Of a stretch of 64,000 nucleotides of DNA, positions 46,451 to 58,584 are shown in pieces (the stretch's first letter is position 1; every line of letters starts with the position of its first letter). Origin of the DNA: Eublepharis macularius (Eukaryota; Chordata; Lepidosauria; Squamata; Eublepharidae); contig NC_072795.1 in NCBI RefSeq assembly GCF_028583425.1, forward strand, positions 68,338,001 to 68,402,000, given 5' to 3'. Under the pieces are notes generated by a model, which was given only the letters and a program-made list of their open reading frames with translations, was not told the origin of the DNA and searched no databases. A program made the translations under genes and the position numbers.

Positions 46451-47227
46451 TCTAGGGCTGACATTAGACCACATGAAGCACAGGTAGCTCATAGGATCAT
46501 ATATTTAAAGCAACAGAAAGTATGTCAGGCAACTAAGTGGTGAAGTCTATGGTCCCTAACTCATTAGTGAAACGTTTGAGACCCCCCCCTCCCTACAATA
46601 CAGTCCTTCTATCTAACATATCCTAACTGGATATTTCTCTACAAAATGGAGCTGCTGGGCTATCATTGTTCTGCACAGGTGATCTTTGAAGTGGTTACAT
46701 ATAAGCGTATCCAACTGTGTACACAGGAAGCGTGCATTATGTACAATCCTCCCAATACATAAGATGACCATTTCCTCTGAATTGTGCACCCTCCTATTTT
46801 CATTTTCAGTACATGTGAACATGTACACTGAACAAGTCATTGTTCAGTGTAGCATGTACTGAAGCAGAAAATATGTGTGGTGCCCATTTCAGATGAAATA
46901 GTGATTGTCTGTATATGGTTAGCATACATTTCTGATATGCATCGTTGCTAGGCCCAGTACACATGATTAGAACATTTGTTGTGCTATGTTGTGCTATGCT
47001 ATCTACTTGCTTCAAACTCTCCTTTTTTGTAGCTTGAACAGGAACTATTTATTTAAAGACAGAAGGTAACCAAAAGAGACTTTTATCAATACCTTACAAA
47101 TCTCTGCTGGATTTTTAGAAAATAGTTCTTTCTGTTGAAGGATTTCCTACAGCCTATTATACATTAGTAATATTTTATTGCCTCTGATTATTTGATCTTC
47201 CTTTCAAACCTTTGCTGTGATATAGTT
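46451..47227. other. Intergenic, nothing recognised
   Basis: AT-rich, no gene or repeat recognised. A minus-strand AATAAA at 47174-47179 is one possible distal CALHM3 poly(A) signal. Confidence 0.3.
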
Positions 47228-47452
47228 TAGTTATTTATTTACTCCATTTATATCCAGCCTTTCTCCCCAATGGGACTCAAAACAGCTTTCATTGTTCTCC
47301 TCTAATCCATTTTATTCTCAAAACAACACTTTGAGGTAGGTTGGGCTGAGAGTGTATGACTGGCCCAAGATCACCCAGCATCCATGGCAGAGTGGGGATT
47401 TTCCCAGATCCTAGACCGACACCTCAGCCATTATGCTATGCCATGGTTTCTT
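47228..47452 (-). repeat. tRNA-derived SINE
   Basis: TTATTTACTCCATTTATATC, GGTAGGTTGGGCTGAGAGTG, GACTGGCCCAAGATCACCCA; a degraded tRNA head at the right end. Confidence 0.72.
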
Positions 47453-47577
47453 TTTAACGAGCTTCTATCTTGTGCCTTTAATAACAGTTTGTGTGGATAT
47501 TAGCAGATGATATGCTTAGCTTCTCCATTGCCATAAACAGTTACACATGCTTATTGAGCTTATACTTAAGGCACAAG

Positions 47578-47822
47578 AACCAGTGTGGTGTGGTGACTGC
47601 CACCATGCTATAGTGGTTATTGTGTTGGATTAGGACCAGAGAGGCCTGGGTTCCAATACCCACTCTGCCATGGAAACTTACTTGGTGATCTTGGGCCAGT
47701 CATTCTCATTCTAACCATTCTACTTGTGGGATTGTTGTATCATAAAAGAGAGGAGGGGGAAATGATGTTGTAAGCTGCTTTGGGTCCGCAATAGGGAGAA
47801 CAGTAAGATATAAATAAGATCA
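47578..47822 (+). repeat. tRNA-derived SINE
   Basis: ATAGTGGTTATTGTGTTGGA (A box), CTGGGTTCCAATACCC (B box), ATCTTGGGCCAGTCATTCTC, AAGCTGCTTTGGGTCCGCAA, AAGATATAAATAAGATC. It lies just beyond the CALHM3 stop, so it may be part of its 3' UTR. Confidence 0.78.
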
Positions 47823-47918
47823 TCAGGCAATTTTTTTTCCTGAGCTGGTAACTCTCTTCCTAAGAGATGTTATGTGGTATTTATGAGAGAGGCACACATC
47901 AATGCTGCCAGTTTCCTT

Positions 47919-48401
47919 TTAAACATCTGTTTGTCTTGTAGTTGTGGTCCCTGGCTGGGGATGCCACCTATTAGTCATGGTGTCTACCAAATGCATAGAT
48001 TTCCTGTCTGTGCTCAGGCATTGCCGCTGTGTCGTTTGGCTCAGATCCAGCTGTGGTTTGCTGTAGTACCATGACTGAAGGAGCTTGTTCATCTGCTCCT
48101 CGCTGGTGATTCCTCGCAAGTGATCTTTCTCCCCTTCTTTGCCTTCCTCTTCCTCTTTGTGAGCATTGAATCGCCTTAGCTTGATTTCTTTCTGCATGCT
48201 CTCAAAGAAATGGAGGATGCACTTGTGTGCAAAGTCTCGAGCATGCTCACAGCAAGTTTCATCAAATATCTTCTGCTCAATATCGATGTAGTTACTCCAA
48301 TAGCGAGTCTGCAGGAAGGCAGCTTGATTGAAGCAGGGCCTGAGAGATCGGGCAAGAAAAGCTATCACTATAAGCGTCAATAGTATACTCCAGCCAAGAG
48401 C
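47919..48401 (-). CDS. CALHM3: CALHM3 coding exon 3
   Basis: Enters at ALGWSILLTLIVIAFLARSL (fourth helix) after a TTTCCCCCTAG acceptor and stops at 47919-47921. The last 45 residues after LDLSQTTQ diverge from mammals, as is usual for this tail. Confidence 0.93.
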   Translation of the reverse strand, partial: ALGWSILLTLIVIAFLARSLRPCFNQAAFLQTRYWSNYIDIEQKIFDETCCEHARDFAHKCILHFFESMQKEIKLRRFNAHKEEEEGKEGEKDHLRGITSEEQMNKLLQSWYYSKPQLDLSQTTQRQCLSTDRKSMHLVDTMTNRWHPQPGTTTTRQTDV

Positions 48402-51400
48402 CTAGGGGGAAAAGGAAATACAAACAGAGGCTTGTGAATTTTATAGCAAACAATACCCAATTCATTTTTAGGAAGACATCAATTTTCTATTGCTAGGATA
48501 TCATGGAATAATAATCCTGCAAAGAATCTTTCTGATCCTCTAGTCCAATACTCTGCAATAGAAAGATCCCATAGATTTTTTTTAGTTATATTGATTTAAC
48601 GATAGTTACGATTTATTCAGTGCTGGGTACTGTACAGATCAAAAGAAGGATGAGGTCCCTGTCTAAAAGAACTATAGCTGGTCAAAATCAGGGATAGGCA
48701 GAAGGTCACTCAGAAGTGAATAGTCACCAATTAAAAATAACCCAGAGCCAAACTACATGAGACGAATTACATATGTATGACACGTGAATGCACTTGCACG
48801 TGTTTCCCTGTCGCTTTCCTGTTCGCTCGCACAATGTGGCTACACTGCACTTGATCCCTTGCTCAGATTGGCACGTTTCTTCCCCATTCCTCCCAGATGA
48901 GAGATGGTATCCCATGATGCACCTTCTCTTCACGCATGCTTCCTCTGCAGCTTTTCTGAGAGGGAGACTTGTTTACTCAATTGGACATATGGGGGGGGGG
49001 GAACCTGCCGGGTTTGGGGGGGGGGGCTGAAAATGGGGGTTCCACACCTCTGCTGAGAACTTGCAGCTTGGCATGCCAGGAAGGCAGGGCATCTATGCAA
49101 AGGGGGATGGGCAATCCCCAAGTCAGAAGCCACAACAGCATTCCTTGCTGTCAGCCAGAACCAACTCTTTCCTGCCTGTTTGTCCTCAGCCACCTCCGAT
49201 CTCCATTATTATCTATGGGGAAAAATATGGTGGCTATCCAGGGGGACAGGGGTGGCATTTTGCAAAATAAATCTACAAAATTTTCAGAACTGATAACTGT
49301 CCTCTAAAGACCCCCCAAGTTTCAGAGAGATTAGACCTTAGGGAGCCATTTTAGTTCCTCCCCCGCCTCGCCAAGAAGGTGTCATCAACCACCCTGTTTT
49401 TTACTATTGTGAAAATGATAGGAACTAGGGAAATCCATCAGTCATGCCTTTCCCGGGGTTCAATCTTCCTGAAACTTGAGGGGACTTTAGAGGACAGTGA
49501 GGAATAGGTCTCCTGCAAAGTTGGAGGATTTTGGACCTTGAGGAGGTCATTTTGAAGCCCCTCAAAGTAGGTGCCAGCAGCTGCCCTGTTTTTTACTATT
49601 GTGAAGAGAAAATGACAGGAACTGGGGAAACCCATGGATCATGCCTTTCCTGGGGTTCAATCTCCCTGAAACTTGGGGGGGGGGGGTCTTTAGAGGACAG
49701 TGAGAAGTAGGTCTCCTGCAAATTTGGTGGATTTTGGACCTTGGGGAGGTCATTTTGAAGCCCCTAAAGTAGGTGCCATCAGCTGCCCCATTTTTTACTG
49801 CCCCTTTTTTTGTGAAAATGATAGGAGCTGGGGAAACCCATGGATCAATCCTTTCCCAAGGTCTATTCTCCCTGAAACTTGTGAGGTCTTTAGGGGACAG
49901 ATAGGACTATCTCCCCTGCAAATTTGGTGGATTTTGCTTGCAAAATGCCACCTTTATCCCCATAAATAGCTCCCCTAGTTTTCCCCACAGGGAATAATGG
50001 AGATTGAAGATGGCTTGTTCAGATGCTTAATTGTATTGCCACAATCTTTCTTCCCACCTCCTCCTTATCCCAACTGAAGATGCTGCATGAAGAGGAGGAG
50101 GTGGAAGTTAAGAAGGAAGGAGGGTGCAGGAAGGAGGAGTAGGGAGGCGGCAGCATCAACTAGAAAATGAGAGAATTTAAATCTTGCCAGATTAAAAGCA
50201 AAATTGTTTGAGTGTAAACCGGATCTAAGGGCAAAAAGAGGGGAGAGGGAAGTGGAAGCTGCTCAGAATCGACGCTCTGCAATGACAACTCACTGATTAT
50301 GACTGTGGACACTCGCAACAGTGACTACACCAAAAATCCTTGGGTCAGCTTTGAGAAGCACAATGAGGTAGTGCAGAGCAGAAAGAAAGAGACATGAAGT
50401 ATGGGAAAATAATAGAACTCCAGTGTCCTATTACGGTTATACAATGGTAGGTAACAAATTGTTTTAGAATGCTTATCTCATTTATCTTCATAGCACCCTG
50501 CATGGTAAGACAAGCTGAGAGAACAGTCTTATGTTATATTATCCTTGTGTCTTCCCAGGTGGAGATCTCCAGTCTAGTTGCCCTGGAGACTTTTCATCAG
50601 ACATACCTTGTGAAAATTGTGCTCGGAGCTCAATTCCCAGGAGGATGAGGGGCCTGATTTGGATGGGCACCGCAGCATATAGAGGGAAGGGGCTTAAACC
50701 TTCTGTCTTTACGCCATTTCCCCAATCTGAAATGCCCCAGGAAGCCACTTTTGGCCCATTTGAGGGAACTTGTATGTAGCCGTCTGTACTTCCAGCTTCC
50801 TGGGGCCATTGCAGTTTAGAAAAGTGGTATGGGGTGAGGAGGCGTAACCACTTCACACAATAGGGTTCCAATTTGAATCATGGCCAGTGTCTCAAGAATT
50901 ACTTGTTCTTGTAGCAGCTTTACAGTTGACGATCAAATGGAATTCCCTAACAATGGGCAATCAAGTTGGACTCCTCAGGTATGCAGAATGTTTTTAAAAA
51001 GCAATTCCTAAACTGATCTGATGAGAACTAAGCACACTCTCACTACCTTTGGAGGCTCGGCATGTTGAGGGTAGTTGAGCATCAGTTAAACAAAAACAGT
51101 ACACAAAGGAGTGGGGAAACCAGCCTGCTCAAGCTTATAAAAGCTTATAATATACTGAAGGAAGAGATCTAGATCTGAGGAAAGTTTCCCAATTAATTAT
51201 CCTTCCTGTAGACCCCCACTGTCTCCCATGGATCATATGCTGCTCATTCCTACCATAGAATATAGCAGCCAATGAGTAACATAACATTTCTGATATCTAG
51301 AAGTATCCAAGAGAATATTCTAAAGATGGACTTGATGCTTTCAAAGAACTGACATTCCTGTTTGAGTAAAGTGCTACTCTCACCTAAGCAGACAAATATA

Positions 51401-53139
51401 CCTAAGCAGACAAATGGTTCCAAATTGCTCCACAGTATTGCAACAAACAGAAGCCTTTCAGAAGCTTCTCATTTACCTGTGACCAGCATCGGAGGTACCT
51501 GGACACTGCTTTGCGGGAAGTGTTATTCCTCATGAGCTCATCCTCCTTGCAAGCAACCTTGGAGAGCAACAGCTGCACATGGGCAGGGGTAATGTTGGCA
51601 AAACCCGAAAACTTATCAGGGTCAACAGAATTGCTGAAGGCACAGACAAAGCACTTCCCATCAAGGAGGGTAACTATGATCCAAATAATGGGTGCAATCA
51701 TGGCCCGTTGCAGGATGGAGGAACAAATGTACCTGTGTGTTAGACAGAGAAGGATTAATTGATCTGATATCTCTGAAGATGGGAGGTTTCTGGTTGGTAA
51801 CCTAATTCACTTAGCACAAGCAAAAACAGAGGTGAAAAAATCAAACTTCCGAAAGCCATAATTCTTTACTTGGCAAAGAGCATACTATATTTGTTAAGAC
51901 TTTAAAAAGGTTAGCAGAAATAATCAATTTAGCTGTCATGATTAAAATTTTCAGTTTATAAGAGAAAAAGCCACAGAAAGATATGATAGATATATGTTAA
52001 ATTATAAACTAACCTATAAACACAGGATTGTTGGGGGATAAAATGAGAGTAATGTAAGCCATTTTGCCCCCACCATAGGGCCGAAATCAGGAAAATAAGT
52101 AAACAAAAAAACAAACAAATAAATAAACTAATTCAAAAAAAAAAGGTGGAAGTGTTTGTTTCCTCTCTTGTCTAATGCAGAACCCCATAAAACAGCTCCT
52201 TCCCACTCCGATAGCCCATTGTTCATCACTGGAACTCATCGGAATGTGATGATGGCTAATGATATGGAATATCATTGGAACAGATACATTCATGGAAGAA
52301 AAAATATTCAATAATCCCTGGTAGCTCCAGAGTTTATGGTCAAGCAGCAGTAACAGATGAGTAAGTTGCCTGCATATCTGCACGCTATTTTCACACTTCC
52401 AGGGTAACATTTGGAGAAAGATCCACCAAATATGTTTTCATCTTATGCATGCCTCTATTTAGACCTCTAACTGCTGTTTATTAATATTACATCAGATACT
52501 CATAAACAGAAGAGTGAAAAGTGGATGCATAAGTCGCTGAAATATCACTTAATTATAACATATGACACTATCCTCAATGCGCATACATCTTGCATTAGAC
52601 CATAAAGAAGTACTTTTAGAATTGGTTATCCTACTATGATAGCTGTTATATACAGCCTCTAAAGCTCTGTGGGTTCAGAAATAAGAGTGTGTGCTAGATA
52701 GACTTAGACTTTTACTCTGAAAATCTAAACCAGTCTTAAATGGTTAACGTAAAGGAACTTAAGATTCCACAAGTAAGGGAAAGAAAGGGAAAGGGGACAC
52801 AGCATGCAAGGAAACCAGGAAAGTGATTTACATGTTGACTGAAATCCCCCACCTGATAATAGCCATGTTCTTCTTTCTGTTCCCAGTGGGTCTCTTCCAC
52901 TCCTCGATTGCCACTACACACTGCTTGTTGACAATGAGACCACAGAGCAACAGGATCACGGGAGGTATAAACATTATCCCCAAGCCATATGCCATATTGT
53001 ACTGGGGGATGCAGGGACAGTTGAAATCAAAGGAGGTGTAAATCTTGACACTAGCCAGAGCTAGAAGTCCACAAATCCCATTCATCACCGATTCTGAATT
53101 AGACTGGAAATACTGAAAGATCATCCGGAATCGATCCAT
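47919..53139 (-). CDS. CALHM3: CALHM3, calcium homeostasis modulator 3
   Basis: Partner subunit of CALHM1 in the fast taste ATP-release channel; poorly active alone in mammals. Three exons (53139-52853, 51732-51477, 48401-47919) give 341 residues against 344 in human. The start MDRFRMIFQYFQSNSESVMN agrees with the family. Conserved: C41 and C43 (FNCPC), Asp120 (LLDGKCFVCAF), C123, C126, C157, an NIT sequon at 142 and an NNTS pair at 165-166. Intron 1 is phase 2 in an Arg codon; intron 2 is phase 0 after WSQ, where CALHM1 and CALHM2 also split. The tail keeps RYWSNYIDIEQKIFDETCCE and LRGITSEEQMNKLL, and ends QTDV. It is next to CALHM1 in the same orientation, with 6.4 kb between. Confidence 0.95.
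48741..49195. repeat. Possible DNA-transposon left part in CALHM3 intron 2
   Basis: It begins CAGAGCCAAACTACATGAGA, like the outer end of the palindrome at 7679 (CAGAGC.(A/G)AACCACAAGTGA). Two G homopolymers (48990-48999, 49017-49026) follow. No right end with target duplication was found. Confidence 0.4.
49197..50008. mobile_element. Foldback element with internal tandem array in CALHM3 intron 2
   Basis: The ends are inverted repeats of about 150 bases: 49197-49345 (ATCTCCATTATT ... GGTGGCATTTTGCAAA ... CCTCTAAAGACC ... AAGTTTCAG) against 49860-50008. Between and into the right arm lie two full and further partial copies of a unit of about 200 bases, marked by CTGAAACTTG at 49469, 49666 and 49872 (periods 197 and 206). 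No coding potential; each long frame here is an artefact. Confidence 0.7.
50009..51476. other. CALHM3: CALHM3 intron 2, rest
   Basis: A purine-rich GGAGGAGG stretch at 50090-50150 follows the foldback element. No gene or further repeat recognised. Confidence 0.35.
51477..51732 (-). CDS. CALHM3: CALHM3 coding exon 2
   Basis: Completes the split Arg codon, then YICSSILQRAMIAPIIW through SRYLRCWSQ, with acceptor AACACACAG and donor GTAAAT on the minus strand. It carries helix 3, Asp120 and the second cysteine pair. Confidence 0.95.
51733..52852 (-). other. CALHM3: CALHM3 intron 1
   Basis: 1120 bases. Contains a SINE 3' end at 52010-52125 (GGATTGTTGGGGGATAAAAT ... AAATCAGGAAAATAAGTAAA). Nothing else recognised. 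Confidence 0.55.
52853..53139 (-). CDS. CALHM3: CALHM3 coding exon 1
   Basis: 95 codons plus two bases of Arg96, from ATG (53139-53137) to NMAII, with donor GTGGGG. It encodes helices 1 and 2 and the FNCPC cysteine pair. Confidence 0.95.
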
Positions 53140-55137
53140 GGTGCTGTGCGTGCTGTGGGGCTTTCCTGTTTGTTTCAGGTTGAAGTACTAACTGGTCTTA
53201 GTGTTGGTAGCTTCGTTGGCACAGTTTCAGCAAGCTCTATTTGGTCTGTTTAGTTCAAAGTTGGGAAGACAATAGGCAGAAAGAGCAAACAGTGTGCCAG
53301 TAAATTCTGTACAGATGGCCTTTTCTCTTGTGTCCCATTCACAGTAACATTGCTGCCTTTGTGTTAACCTTCTTGGCTTCACATTCAGAATCTTCCTTAT
53401 TCAGTACTGGTCCAGCTGTGTTTCTTATCCACATGTTGTGGGATCGGGATTGAGACCGACAGCTTAGAAGTCCTGCTTTTAAAAGCACTTCCCTCCCCCC
53501 CTTTTTTCCAACCACAGACCTCTTTTGTATGACAAGCAGCTGCAGCCTGCAGGTATGGTGCAGTATTTATTCTCCTGTGGGGGGGCTGCAACTGGTGTAC
53601 CATAGAGAATGAAAGCAATCGTTTCAGATGGCCAGAAGCTATTCTTTTTCTCCCCCTCCCTCTCCCATGCACAGACACCCTGTGTTGTCCAATGATGAAT
53701 CATTACTGGTGAATGTGAAAAACCAGGCTAGTCAAATGAGATAGCTTGTTTACTGATCTCCTCCCTGGTGCTTCTCATTAGGAGAGGCAACTTCAGTGCA
53801 GCAGCTCTTATGTTAGATGGGAGAAAACATACAGAGTTGGGAGACACTAAAAATGGGGGGGTCCTATTTTCTCCTTTACATTACCATTGCTATATGGTCC
53901 CATATTATAGTTTCTCAAGTTTCTCCAGCTGTAATCTGCTTCATGTAGTTGCCTGACAGCTGTGTAAGATTCTAAGGATGGGACATAATGAGAAAGTGTT
54001 ATTCACAGTGTGAGATCCAATGCCCTATGATCTCACCTGTCACATAATGCGTCAGGCAGAGGCAGCGTGGTGCAACATGGTACAGCAGCTTCTGGTAGAC
54101 ATGGATTACTTTTGGATTCCAAAGAAACTTGGAAGTATATGGCTCCAGAATCCCAGATCTTACTAAAGACCCATGGAGAAATTTGGGGCACTACTGTGCT
54201 AGGAGGTGGGTCCACAAGTAACTATATAATAAACATTGATTTGGAAGCATGTGAGAGTGATGCTATTAACTGATTCTGAAGCCTTGGCTTGCAGCTTGCA
54301 GGACTACACCATAGCAATTAGGAGAGGCAACTTCTAGCTCACACAGAACTGTGTCCCTTAATATTTTTCCTGCATTTTCCCACCTTCATTCTTTGGTTCT
54401 TTTCTTAAGGGATTATCTATTACCAGTCCACTTCTAATGTCACACTTAGTATGATGCATACAATAATATCATATAATCAGGATTACAGTGGCTTGCTTCA
54501 TATGTGCCCTCCTGTCTAAGGGCTCTTTGAAATCCAAATCAATATTTAGAAATACTTCATTTTGGACTGCATTCTATTGCAGAAATTGCAGATATTTTTT
54601 GCTGACTTCTTTGACTTGGGATATGAAATTAGAATCTTCTCAGTAAGGCCTACCTGTAATCTTGTTTATTAAAGTTTATAGGCCACAAGCACCCAAACAT
54701 TCAAGGCAGGCAGTTAATTTAAAGCAGTCTTGCAAAAAATTAGATTAAAAATCAATAGAAAGCATAATGAATACTAAAATCAATCAGCTTAACTCTAGCC
54801 ATTGAAGCCAGCTCCAGTGTCATTTACCAAAAACGCTCAGGCTTAGCCTTTGATTAGTCTTTCTGGAGGAAGAGACCTGAACATATGAAGCTGCTTTGTT
54901 CAAAGTCTGATTATTTCATACGACCCACTGTTCATATGTTTCAGTATTTCCTTATTTTTGGAGGGGGGTAGAATTAAAGCGAATAATAAAGTGGCTGTTC
55001 TAAACCCCATAATATGTATTTGTTGAAGAGCAACAGATCTGTCTAGGAACATGAACATCAGCCAAGCTATTCAAACATCTGTTTGGATTTTTACCACCTC
55101 ATCCTAAAAAAGAATGAGTTAATAATACTAATCTGTA
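53140..55137. other. CALHM3 upstream region
   Basis: Should hold the CALHM3 promoter and 5' UTR; no core promoter motif stands out. A reversed LINE-tail-like stretch (TTTATTAAAGTTTATAGGCC) lies at 54665. No exon of NEURL1 was found. Confidence 0.35.
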
Positions 55138-55515
55138 GAGGTGGGCACAGGCCAGGGAAAAACCACGGGCCATTGGTCCGTGGTCCATCGCATTTCACAG
55201 ACCACAAACTTTTTATGGATTGCCCTGGTTCGTGGACTGGTTGGTCCATGGTCCATCAGCGCCAGTTTCCGTGCCATTTGCAAGCAAGGGGCATGGAAAC
55301 GGGGGTTTAAAATGCTCCCCCCACTGCTTGCGAGCGGCGTGGAGAGCGTTTTAAACTTTAACCCCCCTTGCTCCAGCTGATTGGCAGAGCTCGCCAGTTA
55401 GCTGGAGCAAGGGGAGGTTAAAATGTTCCTCCCTGCCGCTTGTGAGTGGCGTGGGGACTGCTTTAAACTTTAACCCCCCCCTCCTTGCTCCAGCGGACTG
55501 GAGCTTGCACTGAGT
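55138..55515. mobile_element. hAT-like element related to that in the CALHM1 intron, one end only
   Basis: TAGAGGTGGGCACAGGCC resembles the left terminus at 38158. The body repeats TGCTTGCGAGCGGCGTGG and TTTTAAACTTTAACCCCCC, giving an internal duplication. The right end and target duplication were not found. Confidence 0.55.
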
Positions 55516-56315
55516 GACTCATTTATACAATATATTATGCATTTGTTTCAACTATATCTGTTCTAAAGCTTATTTTTCAAGAACTGTACTCACTTTCTAG
55601 TTTATGGAAGAGAACTACTTAAACATTCTAACAATCAAGAGAAAAACAGTTATTCCACTTTCTAAGAAGGCAATAACTATCTCTTTTACCCAATTAGATT
55701 TTAGAAGGCAGGGTCTTATTCCTTCTAAACCCTCAGCTGATAGCAGAGTGCAAATTTGTACCTCTTGACAAGTCTACCAGAGGTCATGGACATTTGTCAG
55801 CCTAGAGTCTGTAGACCTTTACTGTCTTGTGGGACAATAAAACTCTAGGCTTCCTCATTCTCAAGCCTATGGGTAGGTTACATTTGTACAGAGCCCTCCT
55901 ATATTTCATTAGGGCAGTATTTATCAATGCTGTTTGGAGAGGGGAAAGCTTTCCCTTCAGAGTTTCAGATCCCTTTTCAGACCTGGCCTGATTTTTTTTA
56001 AAAGTCAAGTTATAAAAATAATAGCTAAACTAAACAGTATTTTTCTGGTAAATTGTATCAGCGACAGTTACCATTGTACATGCACCAGGCTCAGCCACAA
56101 GGTGGTGATGTGAATTAGTTATATTCTGCAAACCTTACTAAAGACAAGGGGAATACTCATATTTACCTGAGACAATCCTGATTTTCTGGTCCCTCTCCTT
56201 AGCAAATCAATATCCCTATGTCTCCTTTAGGAGTTTTTGCCCGATGTCTTTTACCATTTTTGTTATTGTGAATTTCCATGCTTCAGGTCTTGGTCCCTTT
56301 TCTGAATCTCTAGAA

Positions 56316-56640
56316 TAAAGGTCTCCAACGCTTTTGAGCTGCAGGGACCTTTGGTATTCTGACACAGGGGTGGTGGGCACAGCCACAAAGTGGCTGCCAC
56401 AGAAGGCAGAGCCAGCTACAAAATGACTGCTGCAGCTTACACACTGAAGGTGTTTGTGCTGTGGTGGCAGCTGCTTCCAAAGCAAATTTTTAAAAATCTG
56501 CACAATCAAATCTCTAATGTCCAATCAGAAGACTTGCTGGGCGAAACCACCTGGCCTTGCTCACTTTCTAAAATCACATGGCAAGCACCAGGAAATGTAT
56601 TGGCAGGTGCCATAGCACCCTGGGCATTGCATTGGGGTAG
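56316..56640. repeat. Interspersed DNA-transposon-like repeat
   Basis: AAGGTCTCCAACGCTTTTGA, GACCTTTGGTATTCTGACAC, GGTGGGCACAGCCACAAAGT ... GGCAGGTGCCATAGCACCCT. The plan matches a widespread reptile hAT-like family whose right end is a weak complement of the left (CATTGCATTGGGG). No target duplication seen. Confidence 0.5.
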
Positions 56641-57420
56641 GACTGCCAGTCCCTAGTGGGGGCAGGGGATCCCAGCTCCCAGCCTCCACTCCCCCACCCC
56701 TCCACTGACCAGTGAGGTGAAAGGCATGGGGAACGGGCCCAGGAAGCAAAATGCCTTACAGGCAGCCCGCAGCAGGCATGCTGCCAGTGGGGCCAACAAT
56801 GTCACATCCAAGAGTGACAATATCATGCTGGCCCCAGGAATGCTCCTGTGCTTCTCTTTGGGCTGATGCTTAAAGAATTGGCCCTGCGCAAAGTGAAGGA
56901 GCATTCTGGAGGTCAGAGTGACGTCTCTTAAGGTTGCCAGGTCTCTTTGCCCTCCTGGTGGGAGGGAGGGAACTTGGAATTTACCTTGAAGATCTTCTTG
57001 TGTGTGTGTGTGTGTGTGAAGTGCATGCATGCTTCTGGGCAGGTGCAATGACATCACTTCCGGAAGAGTGGCTGAGTGCTGGCCATGGAGGTTTTTTGTC
57101 CCTGGGCCCATTCCCTAAGTCTTCCCTCCCGCCAGCCAGGTGAGTGGCAGTGGGGGGGGGCACAGAATGGAAGTGGAGGATCTCCCACCCCCATTGGAGA
57201 CTGACAGCTCTAATGTTACTCCGGGAAGTACTGTCATCACGTTGGTGCCGGAAGTGTGTGTGCACTTTGTGTGCATATGAAGAACTTCTAAATGGTGAGT
57301 ACCAAGTTCCCTCCCTCCCAGCAGGACCTGGCATCCCTATGTTTGGTTTCCTTGCTCTGGAATCATATCTCTGAGCTGGGGGGAGGGGTAAGGGAGGATG
57401 CATTATTTCTTGTGTGAATA
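56641..57420. repeat. Unclassified GC-richer repeats with a GT run
   Basis: GGTTGCCAGGTCTCTTTGCC and ACATCACTTCCGGAAG recall a family of lizard repeats; an 18-base GT run sits at 57001-57018. No gene. Confidence 0.4.
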
Positions 57421-57998
57421 GGGTTCCCAGATGGAGTCTGGAATAAAACCGGACCTTGGGGAGAGGGGGGGAAGTGGCACTATTTTTTTTTAGTTTCATG
57501 CATTTGCATAGCTCATACATGCTCCCAGCTGGTGTGATAATGCTACTAACGGAAGTGACGTCCTCACACCAGCCTCACTTCTGGGTGCCCAAGCTGGCTG
57601 GCCAGTCCTGCCCAAGCCATGCAACCACAAAAGGGCAGTGAGAGTGCCACAGAGACCACCCGGGTGCCCAGGCTGGCTGGCTGCCCCTGCCAGGACCGTG
57701 CAGCCACAGGAGGCTGCTTGGAATGCTGCAGATGCTGCCTTGGTGCCTGGGCTGGCTGGCTACTCTTTCAGCTGTGCACAGCCACAGGAGGCCATCCAGG
57801 TGCCCAGGCTGGTGCTGGGCAGCCGCAGAAGGTCAGCCAAGTGCACTGGCTGGCTGCTCTTGCCAGCACTGCACAAGAGGCTGAGTGCCTGAACAGCGAA
57901 GCAAGGAGGTGGTGTCTGATATTTGGGGACCCTTTTTCCTGGACAGTCCCCCAAAATACCAGACTGTCCAAGTGAAAACCAGACACCTGGCAATCCTA
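57421..57998. mobile_element. Inverted-end element containing a degenerate minisatellite
   Basis: The left GGTTCCCAGATGGAGTCTGG and the right CCAGACACCTGGCAATCC are imperfect complements. Inside, 57588-57895 has about five uneven units that begin GTGCCCAGGCTGGCTGGCTG and carry a GCAGCCACAGGAGGC phrase. Confidence 0.5.
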
Positions 57999-58576
57999 AA
58001 TGTGAACATGCTTGAACACTAAGATACCATGAAGTGCATAAGGTTTAGTGTTGGACCAGCTAATGCAGAGTTAAGAACCTTCAACCAAGTGCAATCTGGG
58101 AAGGATGTTAGAAAGAAGGAAAGAGAGAGAGGGAGGGCTGGGTGTTACAATTTTCTATAAGTAACCAAAGCTTTAATCAAAAACATATCCGTCTTTGTTT
58201 CTTTCTTGTATGGTCAAGGCATTATGAGTTCCCTTTGGGGAGAAACCACGGAGACATAAATTCTTAAAATAATGAATTGTTTTCTTGTTTAGTGTCAAGG
58301 AGCAGCAAAACATTTCAAGTGTTGTGGCTTTTGTTTATTTATTTGTCTTCTGGATTTTTGTGCTGCTCCACCTTGAATTGGGTCACAAGAGTCCACACAA
58401 ATAGTGGCTTCATTTTACCAAACTTTTAATATGCTTTGACTCCTGTATTCTTCTCACTAATAGAAGATTAAACTTAGGAACCAGGAGGTATGACCTGGAC
58501 TCCTATTTAATGGAGGCTAGTACTGATACTACAATATTTCAATTTTTGGAAAAGTCTCAGACAAAGTTAGCAAATC
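57999..58576. other. Intergenic, nothing firm
   Basis: A reversed LINE-tail-like stretch (TTTATTTGTCTTCTGGATTT ... CACCTTGAATTGGGTCAC) lies at 58334. No gene. Confidence 0.3.
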
Positions 58577-58584
58577 TACTTAAC

